This document shows, in pieces, positions 1 to 5,270 of a stretch of 5,270 bases of DNA. The notes beneath the pieces were generated by a model. The model was not told the DNA's origin. It worked only from the letters and a program-made list of their open reading frames with translations, and did no database searches. The stretch covers positions 1-5,270 of the forward strand of contig JALSTF010000018.1 of the NCBI GenBank assembly GCA_026983895.1, read 5' to 3'. The DNA is from Sulfurovum sp. (GTDB lineage Bacteria > Campylobacterota > Campylobacteria > Campylobacterales > Sulfurovaceae). The translations under genes and the position numbers were made by a program. Each line of letters begins with the position of its first letter. Position 1 is the stretch's first letter.

Positions 1-1826
1 GCCTCAAGCATGGCATCATATTTTGTATTGATCTCATCCAGTGCTTCGGTGGCAGTCTCCAGCCTTTCAAACAGTTCTTCGATCTCCGCCTGAATCTGGG
101 CAGCGGCTTTGGCATGTTCTACCATGACAGCATTATCTCCGCTGCTTGAGGCGGCTTCGAGGGCGCTGTTGTGTTCTTCTTCAAGGACTTCAAGGACTTC
201 GAGCCGCTTTTCGCAGAACTTTATCTCCTCTCTGGCAGGCTTGGCCTCTTTGGCTTTCTCTTCGATGAGAGCGGTACGGCGTTTCTTCCGCTCTTTCTTG
301 TCGAGTTTGGGTTTTTGTTTTTTGGGTTTTACCGTACCTTCTTCCTCTTCCCAGCCTATCTTTTCAAGAAAATCATCATAGCTGCCGTCAAAATACTCCG
401 CACCGCCTTTGTGGAAGATAATAAGCGCATCGGCCAGCCTTCTCAGGAGCATCTCCGAGTGGGTGACCATGATGGTGGAGCCTTCAAAACTGTCGATGGC
501 ATCACAGAGCGAGTCAATGGACTGCATATCGAGGTGGTTGGTCGGCTCATCGAGCAGCAGCAGGTTGGCCGGTGTGGCGATGATCTTCCCGAGCATGACG
601 CGGCTGCGTTCTCCTCCTGAGAGTACCTCTATCTTCTTGTCAGCCAGTTCTCCTGAGAACATCATGGTCCCACAGATAGCACGCACCTGGGCGATCCCGA
701 TCTTCTTGTCCACCGAAGCGATCTCGTCAATGATGCTATGCTGTGTGTTGAGCCGTTCAATGTTGGTCTGGCCGAAATGCGCCATAGTCGTGGAAGGATG
801 GAAGGAGAGCGTACCCTGCTGCCGGGGCAGTTCTCCTGCGATGTAGTTGAGCAGGGTTGATTTTCCGCGGCCGTTCTTCCCGATAATTGCCAGTGTCCTG
901 CCGTTTTCGAGTGCGAAAGTAAGGTGCTCGAAGAGCGGCTGGTCCTCTTTGTATCCAAAACCGAGTTCTTCAGCCCTGAAGAGTACTTTTGCGGGGGTCT
1001 CTTTATAGTTGAAACGGAAAGAGAGATCGTTCTCGCTTTCCAGTACATCCATCTCTTCCATTTTTTCGAGTATTTTGACCTTGGACTGTGCCAGAGCTGC
1101 CGTGGAGGCTCTGGCTTTATTTCGGGCGATGAACTCTTCGAGCTCTTTACGTTTCTTCTCCTGGTTGAGGCGTGTCTTCTCGTAGGTCTCATCCTGCAAA
1201 GAGAGTGTCTCATAGTACTTTTTCGTCCCGCCCTGGACCATGAAAAGCCCCTTGCGCTGAATACCCATGGTGTGTGTGGTCACGGCATCCATGAATTCGC
1301 GGTCGTGTGTGATGAGGATGACCTCTCCGTCGAAATCGCGTATGAACTGTTTCAGCCAGCGCAGAGAAGGGAGGTCAAGGTAGTTGGTCGGTTCATCCAG
1401 CAGCAGCATATTAGGTTCGGTCGCAAGCAGTTTCGCCAGGTTGATGCGTATCTGATAGCCGCCCGAAAAACTCAAAGGGTCTTTTTGCAGATCTTCCGCC
1501 GTAAACCCCAGGCCGAAAAGGATCTTCTCTATCTTGTAGAAATTGTACTGCTCATCTTCGGGGAGTATCTGTGCACACTCCTCTTCCACGGTGGGTTTGG
1601 TGAACTTGAGGTGCTGACGCAGTGTACCGATACGGTAGTTCTTCGGGATGCTGATCTCCCCCTCGTCATAACTCTCTTCGCCCAGGATGAGTTTGAAAAG
1701 GGTTGATTTGCCCGTCCCGTTCCGTCCGATCAGGCCGATCTTCTGATGCGCAGTGACTTTAAGGTTGAGGTTTTTGAAAAGTGTTTGGCCGCCGAAGCTT
1801 TTGGAGAGGTTGGTCAGTTGTATCAT
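1..1826 (-). CDS. ABC-F family ATPase, YheS/Uup-like (3' end off the window)
   Basis: Soluble protein with two ATP-binding cassettes and no membrane segments, the hallmark of ABC-F factors that bind the ribosomal E site and help with stalled or difficult translation. The 608 visible codons run without a stop to the left edge. NBD1 has Walker A GRNGTGKST (34-42), signature FSGGYQ (120-125), Walker B LLLDEPTNYLD (141-151) and switch His174. NBD2 has Walker A GKNGRGKST (316-324), signature LSGGE (402-406), Walker B LLLLDEPTNHLD (422-433) and His456. The charged linker at about 215-262, with NKARASTAALAQSK, matches the P-site tRNA interaction motif region of the family. Residues 500-608 are Lys/Glu-rich and probably form the C-terminal coiled coil seen in YheS and Uup. 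E. coli YheS is about 637 residues, so probably only a few dozen are missing. The ATG at 1826 is preceded by a weak GGATAA ribosome site. The exact ABC-F subgroup and ribosomal role are inferred. Confidence 0.93.
   Translation of the reverse strand, partial: MIQLTNLSKSFGGQTLFKNLNLKVTAHQKIGLIGRNGTGKSTLFKLILGEESYDEGEISIPKNYRIGTLRQHLKFTKPTVEEECAQILPEDEQYNFYKIEKILFGLGFTAEDLQKDPLSFSGGYQIRINLAKLLATEPNMLLLDEPTNYLDLPSLRWLKQFIRDFDGEVILITHDREFMDAVTTHTMGIQRKGLFMVQGGTKKYYETLSLQDETYEKTRLNQEKKRKELEEFIARNKARASTAALAQSKVKILEKMEEMDVLESENDLSFRFNYKETPAKVLFRAEELGFGYKEDQPLFEHLTFALENGRTLAIIGKNGRGKSTLLNYIAGELPRQQGTLSFHPSTTMAHFGQTNIERLNTQHSIIDEIASVDKKIGIAQVRAICGTMMFSGELADKKIEVLSGGERSRVMLGKIIATPANLLLLDEPTNHLDMQSIDSLCDAIDSFEGSTIMVTHSEMLLRRLADALIIFHKGGAEYFDGSYDDFLEKIGWEEEEGTVKPKKQKPKLDKKERKKRRTALIEEKAKEAKPAREEIKFCEKRLEVLEVLEEEHNSALEAASSSGDNAVMVEHAKAAAQIQAEIEELFERLETATEALDEINTKYDAMLE
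179..203. repeat. 9-bp tandem repeat (about 2.7 copies) inside the ABC-F gene
   Basis: The unit CTTCAAGGA occurs twice exactly and a third time in part (CTTCGAG). The period is a multiple of three, so a copy-number change would keep the frame. On the coding strand it encodes the short repeat LEVLEVLEE in the predicted C-terminal coiled coil. Confidence 0.7.
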
Positions 1827-1862
1827 AATAGTTATCCGTTGAAAATAGTAAAATATCCGTAG

Positions 1863-1880
1863 GGTGCATATCCATGCACC
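1863..1880. other. 7-bp perfect inverted repeat upstream of the ABC-F gene
   Basis: GGTGCAT and ATGCACC form a perfect 7-bp stem around a 4-base loop. In the minus-strand transcript it lies between the cytochrome gene and the ABC-F start, about 37 nt before the ATG. It is not followed by a continuous T-run in either direction, so it is not a classic intrinsic terminator. It could be a weak attenuator, an mRNA processing site or a protein-binding palindrome; the role is unknown. Confidence 0.45.
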
Positions 1881-1898
1881 GAAAAGTTAGAACGAAGT

Positions 1899-1914
1899 AT
1901 AGCAAAAGTGCTAT
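1899..1914. other. 6-bp inverted repeat over the stop of the cytochrome gene
   Basis: ATAGCA and TGCTAT pair around a 4-base loop, and the stem includes the TAG stop codon (1911-1913) of the minus-strand cytochrome gene. No T-run follows on that strand, so it is at best a weak terminator or an mRNA 3'-end stabilising hairpin. Confidence 0.35.
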
Positions 1915-2492
1915 TGTTTCCCGCCGTTGACCATAGCGGAAAGTATGCCTTTCTCCTCCTGATTCTCCGCAATGAAGACCCCGATAATGTGAAGCGGTAC
2001 GAAGTAGAGCAGTATATAGTTGACCAGTTCATGCACCTCTTTGATGTCATGTGCCGTCTCTTTTGTCAGGCCAATGGTGTCATGGAAGTGTATGGCCAGA
2101 CCGCTTACGGTCATGAAGAGCAGTGCGGCATAGATGACAAGGTAGCCGAGTTTGACCATTTTTTTGTGCAGTGTCTCCCCGGAGAGGTTTTGGTAGTTCT
2201 GCTTTCCGCTTGGGGTAAAGAAGAGCAGTATCCGCCAGAGAACGAGTGCCGCGAGTGCATAACCGAGAATGATGTGCCACTCCCACATCGGTGCGCGGAT
2301 AGCTTTGGCCAGCATCTTAGCCTGTTCGGCAGTGATGTCGATGCCGATCCCGGAGAGTTTCTGCATCAGTATTTCCGAATTTGTCCGCCAGCTCAGAAAT
2401 GTTTTTCTCAGCAGTACGGTACCGATAAGACCGAGCACTATCAAAGCATTTATCCAGTGCCACAGCCTGAAATTGAGGCTCCATTTGGGCAT
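1911..2492 (-). CDS. Cytochrome b561-family membrane protein (di-heme, four helices)
   Basis: A 193-residue inner-membrane protein of the bacterial cytochrome b561 / Ni-hydrogenase b-type cytochrome superfamily, which moves electrons between quinones and partner redox proteins. Four hydrophobic segments lie at about 13-30, 72-92, 113-135 and 157-175. Likely heme-ligating histidines are His12 (LWHW), His73 (WEWHIILGY), His154 (EVHELV) and His168 (PLHIIG). Compared from memory with E. coli CybB, these match its helix 1, 2 and 4 histidines, and the LVIY stretch in helix 3 is shared. The loop between helices 1 and 2 (about 31-70) is some 28 residues longer than in CybB. The ATG at 2492 has AGGATAG just upstream and lies 28 nt after the trpB stop, so co-transcription with trpB is likely. 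The electron donor and acceptor cannot be told from this window. Confidence 0.85.
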   Translation of the reverse strand: MPKWSLNFRLWHWINALIVLGLIGTVLLRKTFLSWRTNSEILMQKLSGIGIDITAEQAKMLAKAIRAPMWEWHIILGYALAALVLWRILLFFTPSGKQNYQNLSGETLHKKMVKLGYLVIYAALLFMTVSGLAIHFHDTIGLTKETAHDIKEVHELVNYILLYFVPLHIIGVFIAENQEEKGILSAMVNGGKQ

Positions 2493-2520
2493 CTTCTATC
2501 CTTTTATTCAATATGCAGGG

Positions 2521-3744
2521 TCAATCCTGCGGAATACCGTATGCTTTACCGTAATTCTCTACCACGAAATCGATATCTTTGTCCCCGCGTCCTGAAAGGT
2601 TGACAAGGATCGTACCGACATCGGGCTCTTTAGCCAGTTTGAGGGCGTAGGCTACAGCATGTGCCGATTCGATGGCAGGGATGATCCCTTCTTCTCTGGA
2701 AAGTTCAAAGAAAGCATCGATGGCCTCTTTGTCGCTTATGGTCGCGTAGTTGACACGGTGGATATCTTTGAGGTAGGCGTGCTGTGGACCCACCGAAGGG
2801 TAGTCCAGTCCGCTGGCAACGGAGTAGACCTCTTCAGGCTCACCGTTTTCATCCTGAAGCATATAAGACTTGAACCCATGCATCACACCCGGTTTCCCCA
2901 GTGTCATTGTCGCGGCATTCTCACCGGGGATATCAAGGCTTCTGCCTGAGGGTTCGACTCCATGCATCGCCACCTCTTCATCCTTGAGAAAAGCAGTGAA
3001 TAATCCCAGTGCATTCGAACCGCCGCCGACACAGGCGACGAGATTGTCAGGCAGTTTTCCTGTCATTTGCTGGAACTGCTCTCTGGCTTCTACCCCGACA
3101 ATGGACTGAAAATCCCTGACCATTCGGGGGAAGGGATGCGGCCCTACGACAGAACCGATGGCATAGAGCTGGGTGACCGGGTCTTTAAGGTAGTTTTCAA
3201 AAGCAGTATCGACAGCTTCTTTAAGCGTACGTCTGCCGTGTGTTGCAGGAATGACATTTGCACCAAGAATATGCATACGAACGACATTGGGGTGTTCTTT
3301 GGCCATATCGACCTCACCCATGTAAATGTCGCATTCAAGCCCGACAAGTGCGGCAGCGGTTGCCAGTGCCACACCATGCTGTCCCGCACCGGTCTCGGCG
3401 ATGATCTTCTTTTTCCCCATTTTTTTGGCTAAAAGTGCTTCTCCAAGACAGTGGTTGATCTTGTGAGCACCTGTATGGTTGAGGTCTTCGCGTTTGAGAT
3501 AGATCTCGGCACCGTACTTTTCGGAAAGATGTTTCGCATGAAAGATCGGGCTGGGTCTTCCGACATAGTGCTGGTACAGGTCTGCAAGCTCTTCAAGGAA
3601 TTCGGGATCCTGCCGTATTTCTTCATAGGAAGCGGTGATCTCATCCATGATCGTCTGAAGTTCGGGCGGAATGAAACTCCCTCCGTATTCTCCAAAGTAG
3701 CCTTTCTCGTCAGGCAGCGGACAGTTGAAAATATTGGTAGCCAT
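2521..3744 (-). CDS. trpB: Tryptophan synthase beta chain
   Basis: Pyridoxal-phosphate enzyme that joins indole to L-serine to make L-tryptophan, the last step of the pathway, normally as an alpha2-beta2 complex with TrpA in the cytoplasm. The 407 residues are the usual full length for the TrpB1 class. Visible landmarks are FGEYGGSFIPPE (17-28), GRPSPIFHA (62-70), the PLP lysine Lys95 in HTGAHKIN, catalytic Glu117 in AETGAGQHG, the phosphate-binding glycine loop GGGSNA (240-245) and Ser384 in NLSGRGDKD near the cofactor ring nitrogen. The TGAHKIN context and the length argue against the longer TrpB2 type. The residues after HKIN are His-Cys, where Asn or Gln is more usual. The ATG at 3744 is fixed by a strong AGAGGAG site 7 nt upstream. 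No trpA or other trp gene is in the window; the next gene downstream is a cytochrome. Confidence 0.97.
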   Translation of the reverse strand: MATNIFNCPLPDEKGYFGEYGGSFIPPELQTIMDEITASYEEIRQDPEFLEELADLYQHYVGRPSPIFHAKHLSEKYGAEIYLKREDLNHTGAHKINHCLGEALLAKKMGKKKIIAETGAGQHGVALATAAALVGLECDIYMGEVDMAKEHPNVVRMHILGANVIPATHGRRTLKEAVDTAFENYLKDPVTQLYAIGSVVGPHPFPRMVRDFQSIVGVEAREQFQQMTGKLPDNLVACVGGGSNALGLFTAFLKDEEVAMHGVEPSGRSLDIPGENAATMTLGKPGVMHGFKSYMLQDENGEPEEVYSVASGLDYPSVGPQHAYLKDIHRVNYATISDKEAIDAFFELSREEGIIPAIESAHAVAYALKLAKEPDVGTILVNLSGRGDKDIDFVVENYGKAYGIPQD

Positions 3745-3751
3745 ATTCTTT

Positions 3752-3758
3752 CTCCTCT
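3752..3758 (-). promoter_or_regulatory. Strong ribosome binding site of trpB
   Basis: The minus strand reads AGAGGAG, ending 7 nt before the ATG at 3744. It is the strongest Shine-Dalgarno match on the minus strand here and supports this start over internal ATGs. Confidence 0.8.
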
Positions 3759-3773
3759 GATTGATATGAAAAT

Positions 3774-3779
3774 ATTGTA
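3774..3779 (-). promoter_or_regulatory. Candidate -10 box of the trpB promoter
   Basis: The minus strand reads TACAAT, one mismatch from TATAAT, about 30 nt upstream of the trpB ATG. There is no good -35 box, but the DNA upstream is strongly T-rich. That pattern is known for the housekeeping promoters of Campylobacter and Helicobacter. The assignment is by pattern only. Confidence 0.4.
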
Positions 3780-3786
3780 CTCAAAT

Positions 3787-3797
3787 TATGATAAAAT
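3787..3797 (+). promoter_or_regulatory. Candidate -10 region for the DUF1653 gene
   Basis: TATGAT followed by AAAAT lies about 20-30 nt before the preferred ATG at 3818. It overlaps the alternative upstream ATG at 3788. If this is the -10 box, transcription would start near 3800 and the upstream ATG would not be in the message. TTGATA at 3761-3766 is a poor -35 candidate because the spacer would be 20 nt. Confidence 0.3.
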
Positions 3798-3817
3798 CCG
3801 TTAAAAAGAGAAAAAAT

Positions 3818-4030
3818 ATGAACATCAAAAAAGGTATCTACCGGCATTACAAAGGAAATGAGTACGAAGTACTGATGACGGCACGACATTCGGAGACGGA
3901 AGAGTGGATGGTTGTTTACCGCGCATTGTATGGCGATTACAGTGTATGGGTCAGGCCTTATGCCATGTTCATAGAAAAAGTAGAAGTCAATGGAGAGAAA
4001 GTGGATCGATTCGCGTTCTTGTATGGATAA
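3818..4030 (+). CDS. DUF1653-family small protein
   Basis: A 70-residue soluble protein that matches the DUF1653 pattern almost end to end: GIYRHYKGNEYEV (6-18), TARHSETEEWMVVYRALYGD (21-40), WVRPYAMF (44-51) and a closing RFAFL. The function of this widespread family is not known to me, and nothing here adds one. The same frame opens at an earlier ATG at 3788, adding ten mostly basic residues. I prefer 3818 because the conserved domain starts there, AAGAGA lies just upstream, and the 3788 ATG sits inside a probable -10 box with no ribosome site. It is transcribed divergently from trpB, with 73 nt between the start codons, and converges on the CPXCG gene with a 14-nt gap. Alone on its strand, it appears monocistronic. 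Confidence 0.85.
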   Translation: MNIKKGIYRHYKGNEYEVLMTARHSETEEWMVVYRALYGDYSVWVRPYAMFIEKVEVNGEKVDRFAFLYG

Positions 4031-4044
4031 ACCTGCTACCTGCT

Positions 4045-4230
4045 TTATATTCCTTCCATCCTCCGCACCTCGAAACTGACCAGTGTTTCCCCTGAAAACC
4101 TGAAGCGCAGCTCGATGGGACGGCAGCAGACCTCGCAGTCCTCGATGTAATCGCTCTCCTCTTCCGAGGGGTCGAGAACCATGGAGATGCGTTCCCAGCA
4201 GTAGGGGCAGGTGAAGAAGTGTTCTATCAT
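4045..4230 (-). CDS. CPXCG-type cysteine-rich small protein
   Basis: A 61-residue protein that fits the cysteine-rich CPXCG family of small, probably zinc-binding proteins of unknown role. Two cysteine knuckles are visible: FTCPYC (Cys8, Cys11) and YIEDCEVCCRPIEL (Cys32, Cys35, Cys36), joined by an acidic Asp/Glu/Ser stretch (20-31). The first knuckle reads CPYCWE, where the family name motif has Gly after the second cysteine; one base change (GGG to TGG) would explain it. The metal-binding cysteines are intact. Its ATG overlaps the TGA of the preceding membrane-protein gene (ATGA), so translation is probably coupled to it. There is no separate promoter. Binding to zinc is a family-based inference. 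Confidence 0.82.
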   Translation of the reverse strand: MIEHFFTCPYCWERISMVLDPSEEESDYIEDCEVCCRPIELRFRFSGETLVSFEVRRMEGI

Positions 4231-4439
4231 GACTGTTTAAACCATTTTGTCAGCCAGGAAGGCAGTGTGCATCCGCTGCAATTCCCGTTTCTTTCACAGC
4301 GTGTTATCTGGATATTTCGCCAGAGCAGGAAAGCAAAACCCAGAGTGATCGCAAGATAGAGTGATCCGGTCATAAAATCTTTCGCCATAAAAGCCTGAAC
4401 GGTAAGTGCAAAAAAGACGAGGGTGATGATGAGGCACAT
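4227..4439 (-). CDS. Small two-helix membrane protein with cysteine-containing tail, unknown function
   Basis: A 70-residue protein I cannot name. Two hydrophobic segments (about 3-17 and 26-40) are joined by a short turn (AKDFMTG), so it should form a membrane hairpin. The polar tail holds CERNGNCSGC (48-57: Cys48, Cys54, Cys57), then an aromatic/basic end (PSWLTKWFK). The cysteines could bind a metal or form a disulfide. The ORF is judged real for three reasons. A perfect TATAAT box and an AGGA ribosome site precede the ATG at 4439, its composition is typical of a membrane protein, and its TGA overlaps the ATG of the CPXCG gene. A link to the CPXCG protein is suggested by this overlap only. 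Confidence 0.7.
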   Translation of the reverse strand: MCLIITLVFFALTVQAFMAKDFMTGSLYLAITLGFAFLLWRNIQITRCERNGNCSGCTLPSWLTKWFKQS

Positions 4440-4462
4440 GAAATGTCCTAATTTTTGATAGG

Positions 4463-4468
4463 ATTATA
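4463..4468 (-). promoter_or_regulatory. Candidate -10 box of the small membrane protein / CPXCG operon
   Basis: The minus strand reads a perfect TATAAT (within ACTGTATAATCC) 23 nt upstream of the ATG at 4439. Transcription would start about 16-17 nt before that codon, leaving room for the AGGA site. The -35 position (TTCATT with a 17-nt spacer) matches poorly. Confidence 0.55.
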
Positions 4469-4508
4469 CAGTTTTACTCTCCAAAAATGAAGAGTTGTGG
4501 TATTCTTT

Positions 4509-4517
4509 TGCAATAGT
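4509..4517 (+). promoter_or_regulatory. Weak candidate extended -10 box for the dipeptidase gene
   Basis: TGCAATAGT resembles an extended -10 element (TGn followed by a 4-of-6 match to TATAAT) about 50 nt before the ATG at 4565. No acceptable -35 box is seen. The promoter should lie somewhere in 4470-4545; this is only the best-looking site. Confidence 0.2.
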
Positions 4518-4550
4518 ATGGAGGGTGGATTTATTCGCCATACAGAATAA
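4516..4550 (+). other. Two competing inverted repeats in the dipeptidase leader
   Basis: GTATGG (4516-4521) can pair with CCATAC (4538-4543). TTATTC (4531-4536) can pair with GAATAA (4545-4550). Both stems are perfect 6-bp pairs. The second arm of the first stem lies in the loop of the other and the arms interleave, so the two pairings would compete. They end just before the GAGGAG ribosome site. They may affect translation or bind a regulator, or may be chance. Confidence 0.3.
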
Positions 4551-4551
4551 T

Positions 4552-4557
4552 GAGGAG
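4552..4557 (+). promoter_or_regulatory. Ribosome binding site of the dipeptidase gene
   Basis: GAGGAG ends 7 nt before the ATG at 4565. This is near-ideal spacing and supports that start. Confidence 0.75.
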
Positions 4558-4564
4558 AAAAAAC

Positions 4565-5270
4565 ATGTCAAACATCATAAAATATTTCATAGAACTTACA
4601 AAAATACCGCACTGTTCGAAAGAAGCAGATGCCTTATGTGATTTCCTGGTGGACTTTGCCAGGGAGAGAGGCTATGAGGCCGAAGTGGATGCGGTCAAGA
4701 ACATCTACATACACAAAGGCAGTCCCATGCTCTGTCTTCAGGCACACTACGACATGGTCTGCATGGGAAAGGCACCGCAGATCGAGACCTATGAGGAAGA
4801 GGGGTGGATGAAAGCGAAAGAGTCTTCTCTGGGCGCAGATAACGGGATAGCCATTGCGATGATGATGCAGCTGATGGATGAGGGAAGAGTACTGGAGTTC
4901 CTGCTGACCTCCGATGAAGAGATAGGACTCATCGGGGCGAATGAAGTGGCGTTCGACCTTAAAGCGGAGTATATGCTGAATCTTGACAGTGAAGATGAAG
5001 CGGAAGTCTACATCGGGTGTGCCGGCGGTGCGGATATCACGGCTTTCAAGCAGGACAGCACTGTCGAGGGAAGCGGTGCGTGCTACGAAGTGGCGGTCAA
5101 GGGGCTGGCGGGAGGCCACTCCGGGGTTGATATTGATAAGGGGATACCCTCCGCTATCAAAGTACTGGGTGGCTACCTGGCAAAGAACGGTGTGACACAG
5201 TTGGCAAGCCTCTATGCCGGAGAACGCCGTAATTCCATTCCAGCCAATGCCGTGGCTATTGTGCGAAGTG
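4565..5270 (+). CDS. pepD: M20-family aminoacyl-histidine dipeptidase, PepD-like (3' end off the window)
   Basis: Cytoplasmic zinc peptidase of the PepD (M20C) type, which splits dipeptides such as Xaa-His and helps recycle peptides. The first 235 residues are visible and the frame is open to the right edge; E. coli PepD has about 485. The active-site set expected in this part is complete: His61 and Asp63 (AHYDMV), bridging Asp92 (GADNG), catalytic Glu118 with zinc ligand Glu119 (TSDEEIG), and Asp141 (LNLDSE). GGHSG (183-187) marks the start of the inserted lid domain. The last zinc-binding His would lie beyond the window. The start at 4565 is set by GAGGAG 7 nt upstream and the typical opening (IIKYFIELTKIPHCSKEADAL). 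It is transcribed divergently from the small-gene operon. Substrate range is inferred from the family; another M20 di- or tripeptidase is less likely because of the PepD-type HYDMV and GADNG spacing. Confidence 0.88.
   Translation, partial: MSNIIKYFIELTKIPHCSKEADALCDFLVDFARERGYEAEVDAVKNIYIHKGSPMLCLQAHYDMVCMGKAPQIETYEEEGWMKAKESSLGADNGIAIAMMMQLMDEGRVLEFLLTSDEEIGLIGANEVAFDLKAEYMLNLDSEDEAEVYIGCAGGADITAFKQDSTVEGSGACYEVAVKGLAGGHSGVDIDKGIPSAIKVLGGYLAKNGVTQLASLYAGERRNSIPANAVAIVRS

Noticed and set aside
318..330. T-rich run that might be a terminator or slippage site
   Set aside because: It is the complement of Lys codons (KPKKQKPKK) within an intact reading frame, and no stem precedes it.
171..620. 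Plus-strand ORFs opposite the C-terminal end of the ABC-F gene
   Set aside because: Their Phe/Leu/Ser-rich products are the complement of Lys/Glu-rich coiled-coil codons. The minus-strand frame stays open throughout and includes Walker B of NBD2.
662..1213. Minus-strand ORF of 183 codons in a second frame
   Set aside because: It is the off-frame reading of the ABC-F linker and second cassette. The product is Arg/Ser-rich without motifs, while the main frame is continuous across the same bases.
924..1706. Long plus-strand ORF (260 codons) opposite the ABC-F gene
   Set aside because: The minus strand here encodes the signature and Walker motifs of NBD1 plus the linker. The plus-strand product is just the reverse reading of those codons.
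1908..2603. Long plus-strand ORF (231 codons) opposite the cytochrome gene
   Set aside because: It lies wholly antisense to the clear b561 gene and the trpB end, has no recognisable domain and no ribosome site, and its composition looks like a frame shadow.
3788..3817. Upstream ATG extending the DUF1653 protein by ten residues
   Set aside because: It has no ribosome site and falls in the likely -10 region, and the family's conserved part begins at the later start.
4634..5119. Minus-strand ORF (161 codons) opposite the dipeptidase
   Set aside because: The plus strand carries the complete M20 active-site set, and the antisense frame shows no domain or ribosome site.
1..5270. A new multi-gene defence, mobile or biosynthetic system
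   Set aside because: Every sizeable gene belongs to a known housekeeping or widespread family. There are no transposase, integrase, array, tRNA or direct-repeat boundaries, and coding style is even across the window.

Overview
The window reads as an ordinary chromosomal stretch from a bacterium, most likely a Campylobacterota member of the Sulfurovum/Sulfurimonas type. This assignment is an inference from overall protein character and the compact small-gene layout. It also rests on A/T-rich promoter regions with recognisable -10 boxes but poor -35 boxes. No database search was possible. The window is almost fully coding: seven protein genes, no RNA gene, no mobile element, no CRISPR array, and no non-coding stretch longer than about 125 bases.

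Left part (1-3744, all minus strand). Reading in the direction of transcription, trpB (tryptophan synthase beta chain) comes first. A four-helix cytochrome b561-type membrane protein follows 28 nt later. After an 84-nt gap with two small inverted repeats comes a large ABC-F ATPase (YheS/Uup-like) whose C-terminal end runs off the left edge. trpB and the cytochrome gene are close enough to share a transcript; the ABC-F gene may be read through or have its own promoter. The three products act in unrelated processes (amino-acid synthesis, membrane electron transfer, ribosome-associated ATPase), so this looks like co-location rather than a pathway.

Middle part (3745-4439). A short divergent promoter region separates trpB from a 70-residue DUF1653 protein on the plus strand. 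That gene converges, with a 14-nt gap, on a two-gene minus-strand unit: a 70-residue membrane protein with a cysteine-containing tail, then a 61-residue CPXCG-type cysteine-rich protein. Their ends overlap as ATGA, which suggests coupled translation.

Right part (4440-5270). A second divergent region carries a perfect TATAAT box for the small-gene unit and a good ribosome binding site for a plus-strand M20-family dipeptidase (PepD-like) that runs off the right edge.

I found no evidence for a new defence, mobile or otherwise undescribed system. The points most worth a second look are the coupled pair of cysteine-containing mini-proteins, the trpB gene separated from trpA, and the long extra loop in the b561 cytochrome.
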